DNA of 63,364 nt from a virus, in the IMG/VR virus record IMGVR_UViG_3300034141_000032, positions 1 to 63,364 of that record; one strand, 5' to 3'. A program made the translations under genes and the position numbers. The notes under the pieces are model-generated. The model had not been told where the DNA came from. It did no database searches and worked only from the letters and a program-made list of their open reading frames with translations. Below are positions 41,145 through 52,400 of the stretch, piece after piece. Numbering within the stretch: the first letter of the stretch is position 1; the number at the start of each line of letters is the position of its first letter.

Positions 41145-41869
41145 TGATGGACGCTCTCAACCGCCATGATCGCATCGCCCTGCAGGTGTCCGGCGGGCGC
41201 GACTCGCTGGCATGCCTTCACCTGATGCGGCCGTATTGGGGGCGCCTGACCGTCTACTGGTGCAACACCGGCGCCGCATTCCCGGAGACCGTGGCGATCA
41301 TGGAGCAGGTGCGCGCCCTGGTGCCCCACTTCGTCGAGGTCAACGGCAACCAGCCTGACGTGATCGCATCCTTCGGACTGCCGTCCGACATCGTGCCGGC
41401 ATCGAACACGCCGATCGGTATCATGGGCGGCGACAGCGCCGGGCCCGTGATCCAGGACCGCTATTCGTGCTGCGCGCAGGTGTTCATGCTGCCGCTGCAC
41501 GCGCGCATGGTCGCAGACGGAATAACCCTGATCGTGCGCGGCCAGAAGAACGCCGACAAGCTGAAAGCGCCGATCCGCTCCGGCATGGTCGACCTTGGCA
41601 TCGAATACCTGTTTCCGATCGAGGATTGGTCGAACCGCCAGGTCATGGACTTCCTGGCTGCCGAGGGTGCACCGATCCCGCGCTTCTACGAAATGATGAG
41701 CGGGGCGCCGGACTGTATGACGTGCTCGGCCTATTGGGAAACGGGCACCGCAGCGTACTTGAAGCGTTACCACCACCCGCAATACCTGGAAGTGCAGCGC
41801 CGGCTGGACATAATCAACGCCGCTATCGGCCCGAGCATCGCAAACTTTAATCAAGAGGTGAACACATGA
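41144..41869 (+). CDS. Second PAPS-reductase/PP-loop family protein
   Basis: A 241-residue protein with PP-loop SGGRDS (residues 16-21), WCNTGAAFPETVAIMEQVRAL, RYSCCAQVFMLPLH, LIVRGQKNADKLKAP, GIEYLFPIEDWSNRQVMDFL and a Cys pair at 191/194 (DCMTCSAYW). It is shorter than the early-operon paralogue at 11611 and not closely similar. It overlaps internal virion genes on both sides, so it is expressed late. A sulfur- or adenylyl-transfer chemistry is expected from the fold; the substrate and reason for late expression are unknown. Confidence 0.8.
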   Translation: MMDALNRHDRIALQVSGGRDSLACLHLMRPYWGRLTVYWCNTGAAFPETVAIMEQVRALVPHFVEVNGNQPDVIASFGLPSDIVPASNTPIGIMGGDSAGPVIQDRYSCCAQVFMLPLHARMVADGITLIVRGQKNADKLKAPIRSGMVDLGIEYLFPIEDWSNRQVMDFLAAEGAPIPRFYEMMSGAPDCMTCSAYWETGTAAYLKRYHHPQYLEVQRRLDIINAAIGPSIANFNQEVNT

Positions 41870-43308
41870 ATTGGGGCGGCTTCGGTAGCGGTTTCTCGCA
41901 AGGCTTCAACAACGGGGCATCGATCGGTAAAACGATCGGCGATGCCATGAAACAGAAGAAGATGGACGACGTGCGTGCGCAGGGCGTGGCCGAAGCGCAG
42001 GCATCGCGCGCTTCCGACGTTGCCGGCAAGGTGCAGGAGGTCGGGCTGGGCCAGCCGGCCACGTCGGCAGGAGCCGCGCCAGCGGGACCAACCATGTCGA
42101 AGGCGCCGGACGCGCAGGTGCAGACCACGCCGATCGAGTCGCCGACCAGCCAGACCATTGCGCCACCGGCACCGGCCCAGCCGATTCCGCAACCAGCGGC
42201 CGAGCAGGCACCGCCAGCGGAAGCCAAGCCAACGGCGCCGGTCAAGCCCTTCCAGGTCGGCAAGAAAAGCTTCGACACGCGCGAGGAGGCGATGAAGCAC
42301 GCCGACACGCTGGTGCCACCGATGACCGACTACTTGACCAAGAAGATCCTACCCAAGCAGCAGCAGGCGCTGATCGAGGCCGGCGACTACGAAGGCGCCG
42401 AGAAGTTGGGCACCTACATGGAAAGCAAGAAGGGCAAGGACGCCACCGTCGCCTTCGGCAAGGCCATGACCAAGTTACTGTATTCGAATGACCTGGACGG
42501 CGGCGTGCAGGCGCTGGGCGAGTATTACAACAAGCATATCGACGACGGTGTCGACTTCGTCGGCGGCAAGCCGGACGGCAAGGGCAACCTGATCCTGACC
42601 ACGCGCGACAAGGAGACGGGCAAGGAAAGCCAGCGCTCGATGTCCAAGTCCGAACTGATCCAGATGGGCTTTGCTAATGATCCGGTCGCGGTGTTCAAGC
42701 ATCAGGCCGAGCTGGTGAAGGCCGAGCAGGCGCAGGCGGCCGAGATCGCCAAGGAAAACCGGGGCGTCACGCGCGAGATCGACAAGGAAAAACGCGGCGA
42801 AACCCGGGACATTGCCAAGGAGAAGCGCGCAGCCGAGACGGATGCGGCCAAGAGCGCGCGCGAGCAGGAAGAAGCGCTCGAGATGGTATCGATCAAGGCC
42901 GGGCTGGATGAGGCCGGCGCCACCGCGAAGACCCGGGCCGAAGTCACGAACAAGGCCAAGATGATGAAGGACGCCGGGTATTCCGAAGAATCGATCCGGT
43001 CCATGCTGCCCGAGATGCTGGGCATCGGCAGCCACAAGAAGACCACGGACCCGACCGAGCGCCGCGCCCTGGTTGTCGATGGCCTGATGAAGAACGACCC
43101 ACGCTTCGCCAGTGAAAAGGATCCGAAGGTGCAGGATGCCAAGGTCGACCGGATGATGTCGATCATCTACCGCGACGAGAAAGCACCTGCCGCCGCCGGC
43201 GGGCTACCCAAGCCAGCATCGCAAGCAACAGCCAAGCCGACGCCAGCCGGTAAGGGCAAGGGCGTGCCGGTCTGGGACACCAAGACCAACAGCATGATCT
43301 ACCGCTAA
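41866..43308 (+). CDS. Internal virion protein, coiled-coil
   Basis: A 480-residue protein, ATGA-coupled to the PP-loop gene. It starts with a Gly/Phe-rich amphipathic stretch (NWGGFGSGFSQGFNNGASIG), has a Pro/Ala/Gln linker (residues ~60-125), and then charged helices with the tandem motif KENRGVTREIDKEKRGETRD near residue 300. The C-terminus is helical then basic. Similar composition and location are seen in ejected proteins that precede the giant protein in large podoviruses. No enzymatic motif is visible. Confidence 0.62.
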   Translation: MNWGGFGSGFSQGFNNGASIGKTIGDAMKQKKMDDVRAQGVAEAQASRASDVAGKVQEVGLGQPATSAGAAPAGPTMSKAPDAQVQTTPIESPTSQTIAPPAPAQPIPQPAAEQAPPAEAKPTAPVKPFQVGKKSFDTREEAMKHADTLVPPMTDYLTKKILPKQQQALIEAGDYEGAEKLGTYMESKKGKDATVAFGKAMTKLLYSNDLDGGVQALGEYYNKHIDDGVDFVGGKPDGKGNLILTTRDKETGKESQRSMSKSELIQMGFANDPVAVFKHQAELVKAEQAQAAEIAKENRGVTREIDKEKRGETRDIAKEKRAAETDAAKSAREQEEALEMVSIKAGLDEAGATAKTRAEVTNKAKMMKDAGYSEESIRSMLPEMLGIGSHKKTTDPTERRALVVDGLMKNDPRFASEKDPKVQDAKVDRMMSIIYRDEKAPAAAGGLPKPASQATAKPTPAGKGKGVPVWDTKTNSMIYR

Positions 43309-43318
43309 GGCACCCGGG

Positions 43319-43348
43319 ACGGCGCCGATTCACCATGGCGCTGTTTTC
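43319..43348 (+). terminator. Intrinsic terminator before giant gene
   Basis: ACGGCGCC (43319-43326) pairs with GGCGCTGT (43337-43344) including one G-T pair, loop of ten bases, then TTTT overlapping the stem end. It lies 11 bases after the stop at 43308 and separates the giant gene's transcription from the rest of the virion genes. Confidence 0.7.
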
Positions 43349-43352
43349 GTGG

Positions 43353-43381
43353 TTCTGATTTCAGACCGTTTGGGTTAGAAT
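43353..43381 (+). promoter_or_regulatory. Candidate promoter for giant gene
   Basis: TTCTGA (43353-43358) and TAGAAT (43376-43381) are 17 bases apart, just after the terminator. A loose operator-like TGGG-N10-ACCA overlaps the -10 box but does not match the main consensus. Start of transcription would be ~20 bases before the GTG. Confidence 0.45.
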
Positions 43382-43409
43382 CAGACCACTTCCCCGAACC
43401 GAGGCGCCC

Positions 43410-46400
43410 GTGGCAACCACCCCAAAACTGTTCCAGTCCCCCTTCGACGTGATGACCAGCGAGGAGGAGGATAAAGGGTTGCTTCCGGGGCAACAGGCTA
43501 CCAAGCCGGTTGAAAGCCCCGAGATCAAGGCCAACACGGCGCCTTCCGAAGCGGCGCCGGCACCGGCACCGGAGCCCGTGCGCGCCAGTCGCCGCCCGGC
43601 CAAGACCGAGCGCTATCTGCCACCGTCCGACCTGCGCCCGATGTTCGACACGGCCGCGCAGAAGTACGACGTGCCCGTCAACGTCATCATGGCGCTGGCG
43701 CATCAGGAATCCCGCTACAACTCGAAAGCCATCGGACAAGAAACCGAGTGGGGTCGTGCCAAGGGAATGATGCAGAACCTGGACGCTACGGCGAAGGGTC
43801 TTGGCATCAATCCGTTCGATCCAGAGCAGGCCATCGACGCTGCTTCCAAGCAGATCCGCGAGCGTCTGGACAAGGGCTACAGCATGATCGATGCGGTGCG
43901 CGAGCACTTCGCCGGGCCCGACCGCAAGAAGTGGGGCAAGAAGACCGAAGCCTACGGCAATGAGGTCATGGAGAAGGTCGGCAAGATCGGGGCGATGCTG
44001 TTCGGCGCTGACGATCCTGATGGACAGGCGCGAGCGCCAGCCGCAGCAGCACCGGATCTGCAGCAGGAGCTCGACGCCGAGGAGCCGGGCCGCTACCGCG
44101 TGATGAGCGAAGACGATGTCGCCAAGTATGAGCAGTCCCAGGTTGTCCTGCCCGGCTTGGGTGCCCCGCCTGCCGCTTCCGGCATCAATCCCAAGGAGCG
44201 CACATGGGGCGAGGCGCTGGGCGACACCGGGGTGCAGTTGGCCGAGGGTGTCAATACCATCCTGGGCGCCGTACCGAGCCTGGTTGCGCCAGAAAGCAAG
44301 GCCGCCGCCTTCTTCGATGACAACGCGAAAGCGTGGCGCGACAAGCAATCAACCGACCTGAAGGCCCGCTCTGCCAAAGCAAGCGCCGCTATCGACAAGG
44401 CAGGCGAAGACGGCGTCATGGCGCAGATCAGCGAGGCCGCATCGCAATACTTCTCCGATCCCGGACTGGCTGCGCGCTTCGTGGTAACGAACCTGCCCAG
44501 CATGATCCCAGGTATCGGCGCGGCCAAACTGGCGCAGGCGGCGGCACTGGCGCGCGGCGCGGCGGCGGCCAAGGCTGCAGCAGTGGCGACGACGGCGGCC
44601 GGCGGTGTGAATGCGGTGCTCAATGGTGGCGGCGCGCGCGGAGAAGCGTTCAACGACATTAAGCGCACCCTGATTGCGCAAGGCAAGAGCGAGGCAGAGG
44701 CCGAGGAAGCGGCGATCAAGGATTCGCGCGTGGTCGCCGCAGTCGGCGCCGTTACAGGTTTCGTGAGCGGCAAGACCGGCCTGGAAGGGGCGCTCGCCGG
44801 CAGCGCCGCGCGCAACGTGGGCAAAGCCGCCGCAGTACGGGCGGGCGCGGCGGGCGCCCTGACCGAGCTGGCCGGCGAGCAGTTGGAAGAAGTCGCCCCG
44901 AAACTGACCGCCAATTACCAGGCATCTGAATACGACGGGCGTAGCCTTGGCAAGGACGTTGGCCGCACCGTCGTAGAAACTGGCATTGCCAGTGGCCCAG
45001 GCGCTGCCATTGCCGGTGGCGCTGCCGGCATCAACGCCGCTGCACGCCTGACGCCAGAGCAGGAAGTCGCTGCTGAGATCAATCGACAGGTCGATGAGGT
45101 CAACTTCGTCGGTCAGGACGCGGCCGTGCGCGCCGCGATGGACCCGAACAACGAATCGGTCGATCCGGCCAGCACGCGCAAGCCGGCGCCCGAGGCACCA
45201 CCGTCCGCACCAGCGCCAGCCCCATCGCAGGCAGCCGGGCCACTGTCGCGCGCCGCCGAGAACACCGCAGCGCAGGCCGATCAGCCCACCCGCGTCACCA
45301 TCACCACGCCCGACGGCGAAGTGGCTGGCGCCGGCGCGCTGCAGGCATTCCAGGAGAACGAAGTGGGCGGCTTCAATGCCCAGATCGTGGGCGACGACGG
45401 CCAAGTCTACAATCTGAGCGACCAGGATGGCGTGCAGATCACGCCCGAGGCAAAGGCCGATGCCGGCCCGCTGTCCCGCTCTGTCACCGTCGCCGCCGAC
45501 CAGCATGCCGCCGCGCCGGCCATGCCGAACCAGAATGCGCTTGCCGAAATCGAGGCGACGAAGCCTAAGCCACCACCAGCACCGCCAGGCCCGCCGAACT
45601 ACAGCGACATGGACCTGCCGGCGCTGCGCGAGCGCCTGAAATACATCGCCCAACAGGCCAAAGCATCGGGCGGCATGAACAAGATGTTCCTGGACCACCG
45701 CAAGGCGGTCGAAAAGGCCATCAACGCCAAGGTATCGGAGGCCAAGGAGGCATCGAAGCTGTCCGAGGAGCCGCTGACCAGCGGGCCGTTCGATGACCGC
45801 GCCGCCGCGAACAAGATGGCGCTGCGCACCGCTGAAAAGACCGGCGTGCCGCAGGAAGTCGTCGAGGCCAAAGGCAAGTTCAACCTCAAACCAATGCAGG
45901 AGGCCGGCGATGCAGTACCACCAACTGCCGAAGGGCGCGATTTACCAGCCCCTGCAATGCCGAATGATCAACAGCCAGTCGCCGCTATCCCCGCTGATGA
46001 ACCCGGTGCTGGGAGCGCTGTACCTGTTCTGGATGCCGGTGCCAAACCGAACGCACTGAAGAAGCCACGCAAGCAGAAGGACAAAACCAATGACGGGACG
46101 GCTACCCCTGTTTCTGGAATGGGAAATGAGCGCTCGGACGGCGCTGCGCCGGCTGCGCAAGATGGGCAGGATCAGCAAGGAGGACGCGCAGGCGATCGAG
46201 ATCCTGTCGCTGGCGCGCAAGCCGATACCGGATCGGCTGATCCCGCTGCTGGACCTGGTGTTCCTGATGCAGGTGCGACCAATGACGGAAAGCCTGCACT
46301 AAAGGTCAAGGACGCGCACGCCGGGAAGTGGTTCAGCACCGAGGAAAAGGCGCGCGCCTACCTCACCAAGAGCAAGGCCGGCACCACGCATCGGGTCGAG

Positions 46401-49400
46401 CAGACCGGGCGCGTGCGCTTTGAGGTCAAGCCAAAGGACGGCAAGACCGGCGCCGACAAGATGGCCGAAGCCAAGGTCCGCATCGAGCGCCAGGAGTCCG
46501 AAGTCGCCAAGGCGCAGGCCAACATCGATGCGCGCAAAGCAGCTAAAGCGGCACCGGCTTCCGAGATTGACGCCGCAGCCAACGAGGCGGCCACCAGCCC
46601 GACCAACGACCTGCCCGAGCCGACCCAGGCGCAGGCCGAGGCTGGCAACTACAAGAAGGGCAAAATCAGCGTGCATGGGCTCGACATCAGTGTCGAGAAC
46701 CCGCGCGGTAGCACGCGCAGTGGCACCGACCCGGATGGCAAGGCGTGGTCGCACACGATGTCCGACCACTACGGCTATATCAAACGCACCACCGGGGCCG
46801 ACAACGAGCAGGTTGACGTCTATGTCGGGCCCAAGCCGGAATCGGACAAGGTTTATGTGGTCGACCAGATCGATCAGCCGACTGGCAAGTTCGATGAACA
46901 CAAAATTATGATGGGCTACGCCAGCCGGCAGGCCGCCGTCTCGGCCTACAAGTCGAACTTCGACAAGGGCTGGAAGGTAGGCCCGGTCAAAGGCATGAGT
47001 GTCGACGAGTTCAAGGCATGGCTCAAGGAAGGCGATACCACCAAGCCCGCTGCCGAGACCGCGCCGGCTAATGAAAAAGTGCCAGATGTGGCACCAATCG
47101 AACAACAGGCATCTGCTGGGGGCGACCCGGTGGCCACGGCTGGGGGTTCCCGGCCGGCGCCTGTTGCCAAGCCTAAAAAGTTGACCGGCAAGGCCTCTGC
47201 CGCCGAACGCGCGCGCCAGCTCGCTGACTACTTCGCGCCCGGCAATATCGTGAAGGGCTACGGCGGGCACGACCGCATCATCTCGTTCGCCCAGGACGAT
47301 CAGGGCGGCATCACCGTCGAGGCGCAGCACGTCATCAAGAAGGATGGAGAGTGGATTGTCGCACCCGGCACCGATGGCCGCGTGCGCAAGCACGCCACCA
47401 TGCCGGGTCCAGGCGAGTTCAAGGCTGGGCCGGTGATGCGCGCGCAGAAGGAAGCGCCAGCCGAGCAGGTGGCCGCGCCGATCGCCGACTTCGGCCAGAA
47501 GCTGGAAGGCGCACGCAAAGACCTGTGGGCTGGATTCAAGATCTCGATGCGCGAGGCGCTGCCGGAGAACGTGAAGGACATCACGCTGGCCAAACACTTT
47601 CCAGAGCCGAACTACGAGGCGCTGCTGGCCGAGGGCGTCGACGTCAAGATCCTGGCTGCAATGAAGGCCATGCGTGACGAGATCCCGGCCAAGCCGCGTG
47701 TGCCGTACAAAGCCAAGCGCTGGGGCGAGCAGGTATCGGCGCTGCGCGACTTCGCCAACGACCTGCTGGACGGGAAACTGACGGCCGACGCCCTGCTGGC
47801 CAAGATGCGCCAGTTCAACCAGGGATCGCTGCGCAAGTTCGCCGACCGCATCGAGATGTATGCCGATCTGGGCTACCCGCTGTTCACCAAGGCCAAGGGC
47901 TACAGCATCGAGAAGAACCACTACAACATGTTCAGGGGCGAGACGCCGCCTGGCGGCATCACCAAGTTCGAACTGAGTGCCGACGGCCGCAGCAGCTATT
48001 TCGACAACCGCGATGACGCTGTGGCCGCCCTGCGCGAGAAGCTGGGCGCGGCTACCGCAACTGGTCCGAAGACCGTCAAACTGGACCTGTACCGCACGAC
48101 CGGCAGCCGCGACATCATCATCGGAAAGAAGGTCGGGGCCGGCAAATATATCGACCTGAAGGGCGGCTTCACCGATGTGCGCAGCGCGCGCACCTACCTG
48201 GCCGAGAATCAGGTAGAACTTGAGAAGCTGCTGGAGCAGAAGAAGGACGTGCGCCCGGAGCGCCGCAGCGTCAACGACCCGCGTGTGGGCGTCGATAGAA
48301 GGAAGGGCGAGGACGTAACGCCTGAGAAGTTCGGCACCACGTTCGGATTCCGGGGTGTCCAGTTCGGCAATTACGTCGAGCAGAAGCGCCGCGCGGTTGA
48401 CCTGAACAACGCCTATGATGCGCTGCTGGACCTGGCCGACCTGCTGGGCCTGCCGCCGCAGGCGCTGTCCCTGAACGGCACGCTGGGCCTGGCCTTCGGC
48501 GCGCGCGGCGCCGGTGGCAAGAACGCGGCTGCTGCGCACTTCGAGCCGGACAACATCGTCATCAACCTAACAAAGACCAACGGCGCGGGCTCCCTGGCGC
48601 ACGAGTGGTTCCACGGCTTCGACAATTACTTCGAGCGCATGCGCGGCGCAAAGGGCGCTGGCCACGTCACCGACCGCCCAGAAGTGCGCAAGATCGCCGA
48701 CGCTGACCGAAAACTGGTCGATGACGACAGCGTGCGCCCGGAAGTGCTGGCCGCAGTAAAGGGCGTCATGGATGCAATCCGCGCCTCCGGCATGCCGAAA
48801 CGCTCGCGCGACCTGGATGCGCGTCGCTCGAAAGATTACTGGTCGACGACGCACGAGCTGGCCGCGCGAGCGTTCGAAAGCTACATCATCGACAAGGCCG
48901 CCGAGCAGGGGCTGGCCAACGATTACATGGCAAACATCGTCAGCGAGGAAGCACACAACGTCCTGGACGAGATGGCAGGCAGCGCCGAGCCATTCCCGTA
49001 CCCGACGCGCGCCGAGGCACCCGCAATCAACGCTGCCTTCGACAAGCTGTTCGAAGTCGTCGAGACGCGCGACGAGGGCGGCAGGCCGGTCATGTATTCG
49101 GTTTCTGGCGCAAGCGACCTGTCTGGCCCTGCCGAGCGCCGGCTCGTAAAGGCGCTGGAAGAAGCTGAATTCTGGCTCAAAGTGAACGGGAAAACCGCCG
49201 ACCTGAGCCAGTTTGAACCAAATGTAGCGGTGTCGATGCTCGATGAAATGATGGGCTTTGGCACTGAAAACTTCAGCGATAAAGCCAAGGAGCAGGGCCG
49301 CGCCATTTGGGATCGCGTCAGCGCCGCACAAAAGCAGATGTACCGTGTCGGGCGCATGGCAAACGGCATTGGCGCCGAGCTGCTGCCCGCACCTATTACT

Positions 49401-52400
49401 CCAGTTGAGCCGGCACCCCTAGCGACTTTGAGCGCAGTGCGCGAAGCGTGGGACAGCGCTGGCATCAAGAACAGCATCAGCGAGCGCAATGGCATCATCA
49501 GCCTGTCCCTGATCGTGGTGCCGATGGATGCCCGCAATCAAGGCATCGGCAAGAACGCCATGCGGCAACTGATCGAGCATGCTGACAAGTACCGCAAGAA
49601 AATTGTTCTGACACCATCGGACGACTTTGGTGGCAACAAGTCGCGCCTTATCAAATTCTATAAAGGTTTCGGATTTACCGAAAACAAAGGGAAAAACAAG
49701 GATTACGAAGTCAGCGAAAGCATGTACCGCATGCCCAACGTTGGCAAGAAGATGATGTTTTCTGTGACGGACGACAGCGCGACCACCGCGATTGCTGGCC
49801 TGATGTCCGCCAAGGAAGGCGAAGCCGTCATAAACCGCCCTGACGTGGGAGACATCACCGTCATGTACGGCGAAGACGGCAAGTCCGGCCTGTCGCACAT
49901 CGCCAAGCGACGCGGTACCGAGTTCATTGACCGGCTGCCGGCCCTGCTGCGCGACGGCAAGGTGTACGAGAAGGAAGGGCAAAAGGGTCGCATCTTCATC
50001 GGCAACGACCGCGACGAGGCCGTGATCCGCCTGGACCGCGACGGCAAAACCCAGAACTGGCTGCTGTCGGCCTACGAGAAGTACCCTGACCTGCAGGACG
50101 CCGTGCCGCGCCAGTCGCAGGCCGCCGCGCGCGCCGCTTCGCCGCTGAACAAGGCATCGCTGCGCAAAGCTGTCACGAGCAAGGGCGTGCTGGGCCATGT
50201 CATCGCGTCGATGATCGATTCCAACGTGGTCGTGCTGCACGACGGCCCGGGCAGTCTGCCCAAGGGCGCCGGCAAGAACATCAAGGGCGTGCAGGCGCTG
50301 ACCATGCCCGACGGCAGCATCCACCTGATCGCCAGCAATCTGACCGACCAGAACGCGCAGGCGGTGATGCTGCACGAGGCATTCCACCAGGGCGCCGAGA
50401 AGCTGATCGGCACGGCCGAGTGGGGCAAGCTGATGGGCCGCATGGGCTCGCTGTACCGTCAGGGCGAGCAGTCCACCGGCAAGGCCCGGGAGTTCTTCGA
50501 CAAGGCGCGTGCGCGCGTGGCTGCGGCCAAGGGCAAGGGCGCGATCGCCACCAGGATGGAAGTGGAGGAGTTCGCCGCCTACGCGATCGAGGAGTACGAA
50601 AGCGCGCCGCTGACCGTGCGCAAGTGGGTCGACGACCTGATCGGTCTGGTCAAGGCATGGCTGGTGGCGCGCTTCGGCAAGCAACTCGGCCCGGTAACGC
50701 CAGCGCAACTGTCTGCGTTCGCCAAGGTCGCCATCATGGATGCGGCATACCGCAGGCGAGGGGATATCTTCGGGCCAATTGGCGAGGTGTTCAGCGTAGG
50801 AGAGGAGCGCACCATCGAGGTCGACGGCGTGCGCCGGCCGATCACGAACAGCAAGGGGCAGCAGATCGCGCCTGAGTTCGCCCAGCAGCAAGCATTTTGG
50901 AACTGGTTCGGCGGCAGCGCCGTGACCGATGCCGACGGCAAGCCGCTGGTGGTTTATCACGGCACAGGCGCTGACATCGACACTTTCAAGGTGTCGGATA
51001 CTGGCACCTATGGTGGTGGCATCTATCTGACGCCCGACCTGAACGGGGCAAACGATTACGCCATGTATCGCGGCGCTCCTAGCTCCACGGTCTACCCTCT
51101 GTATGTCAGCATCAAGAACCCGGCCACCGGCTCCGAGGCAGCGCAGGTAGCTTCCTGGAAGGGGGAGGAAAACGCGCGCGCCGAGTTGATCAAGCGCGGC
51201 TACGATGGCGTGGTTGACATGCTCAGCGGGGAGATAGTCGCCTTCAATCCAGAGCAGATCAAGAGCGCCACCGGTAATGAAGGTACTTTCAATCCTGACA
51301 GCGCCGACATCCGCTACTCGGTCGCTGCCGATGTCGGCGCCACCGTCGACACCCCTGCCGAACCGGCCGGCCTGACGCCGCCCGAGCAGGGGCTGTTGCG
51401 CCGCGTGCAGTCGCAGATCCAGGACAACATGAACCGGCTCAAGCAGGTGCAAGAGCGGATCTTGGAACTGACCGGGCTCGAATCGCTGGGCAAGTCTGAC
51501 TATTACGGCGCCGAGACGAACCGGCCGGGCCGGATTGCCGCGCGCATGGAGGATGGGCAAAACTACCTGTTCGGCCCGCTAATGGAGCGCTTGGCGAAAG
51601 CCGGTCACACCATGGACCAGTTGGGCGAACTGCTGCACGCCCAGCACGCCAAGGAGCGCAACGAGCGCGTGGCCAGCATCAACCCGGCTATGCCTGACGG
51701 CGGCTCGGGCATGACGACCGCCCAGGCTGGCGAGATCCTGAAGAAATACGAGGGCGACGGCTTCAAGTCACTGCACCGGCTGGCCGAAGCGGCGCGCAAC
51801 ATCGCGCGCGCCACGCTGGACCTGAAGCTGGCCTATGGCCTGATCAAGTCCGAGGACCACGAAGCCCTGACCGAGATGTACGAAGCCTATGTCCCGCTCA
51901 AGGGTGACGGCGAGTACGGGCCCAAAATCAAGCGCGCCATGGGCCACGAAGAACGCGACGAGATGATCCTGGACAACATCTCGCGCGACTACAACCAGGC
52001 TGTTACGGTGGGCGAGAAGAACCTGGCCCGCCAGTCGCTGCTGCGCATGGTGCTGCAGTTCCCGCACAGCAAGCTGTGGACCGTGGGCGTGCCGCCGAAA
52101 GGGCGCTACGTGGCCGGCAAGGTCTACAACATCGTGCACCGCGGCGCGACCGTGGGCTCGTTCACATCGCGCTCGCAGGTCGATGCGTTCCTGGAAGCGA
52201 AGGGCGCGCAGGCCGGCCAGTACGAAGTGCTCGACTCGAACGGCGACCGCGTGGCCGAGTTCGTCAAGCCGCTGCAGGACAACGAGGTCATGGTCTACCT
52301 GAAGGGCGACCCGATCCGCATCCAGATCTTTGACGAGAAGCTGGCCGCCCAGCTCCGGCCGCTCAAGGGCGACCAGTTGCACCCGATCCTGGGCTTCATG

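Noticed and set aside
46299-48539. 746-codon open frame antisense to the giant gene, and others of 470-713 codons antisense to terL, portal, virion-protein and giant genes
   Set aside because: They mirror GC-rich coding sequence, lack ribosome-binding sites and recognisable domains, and the sense frames have clear families.
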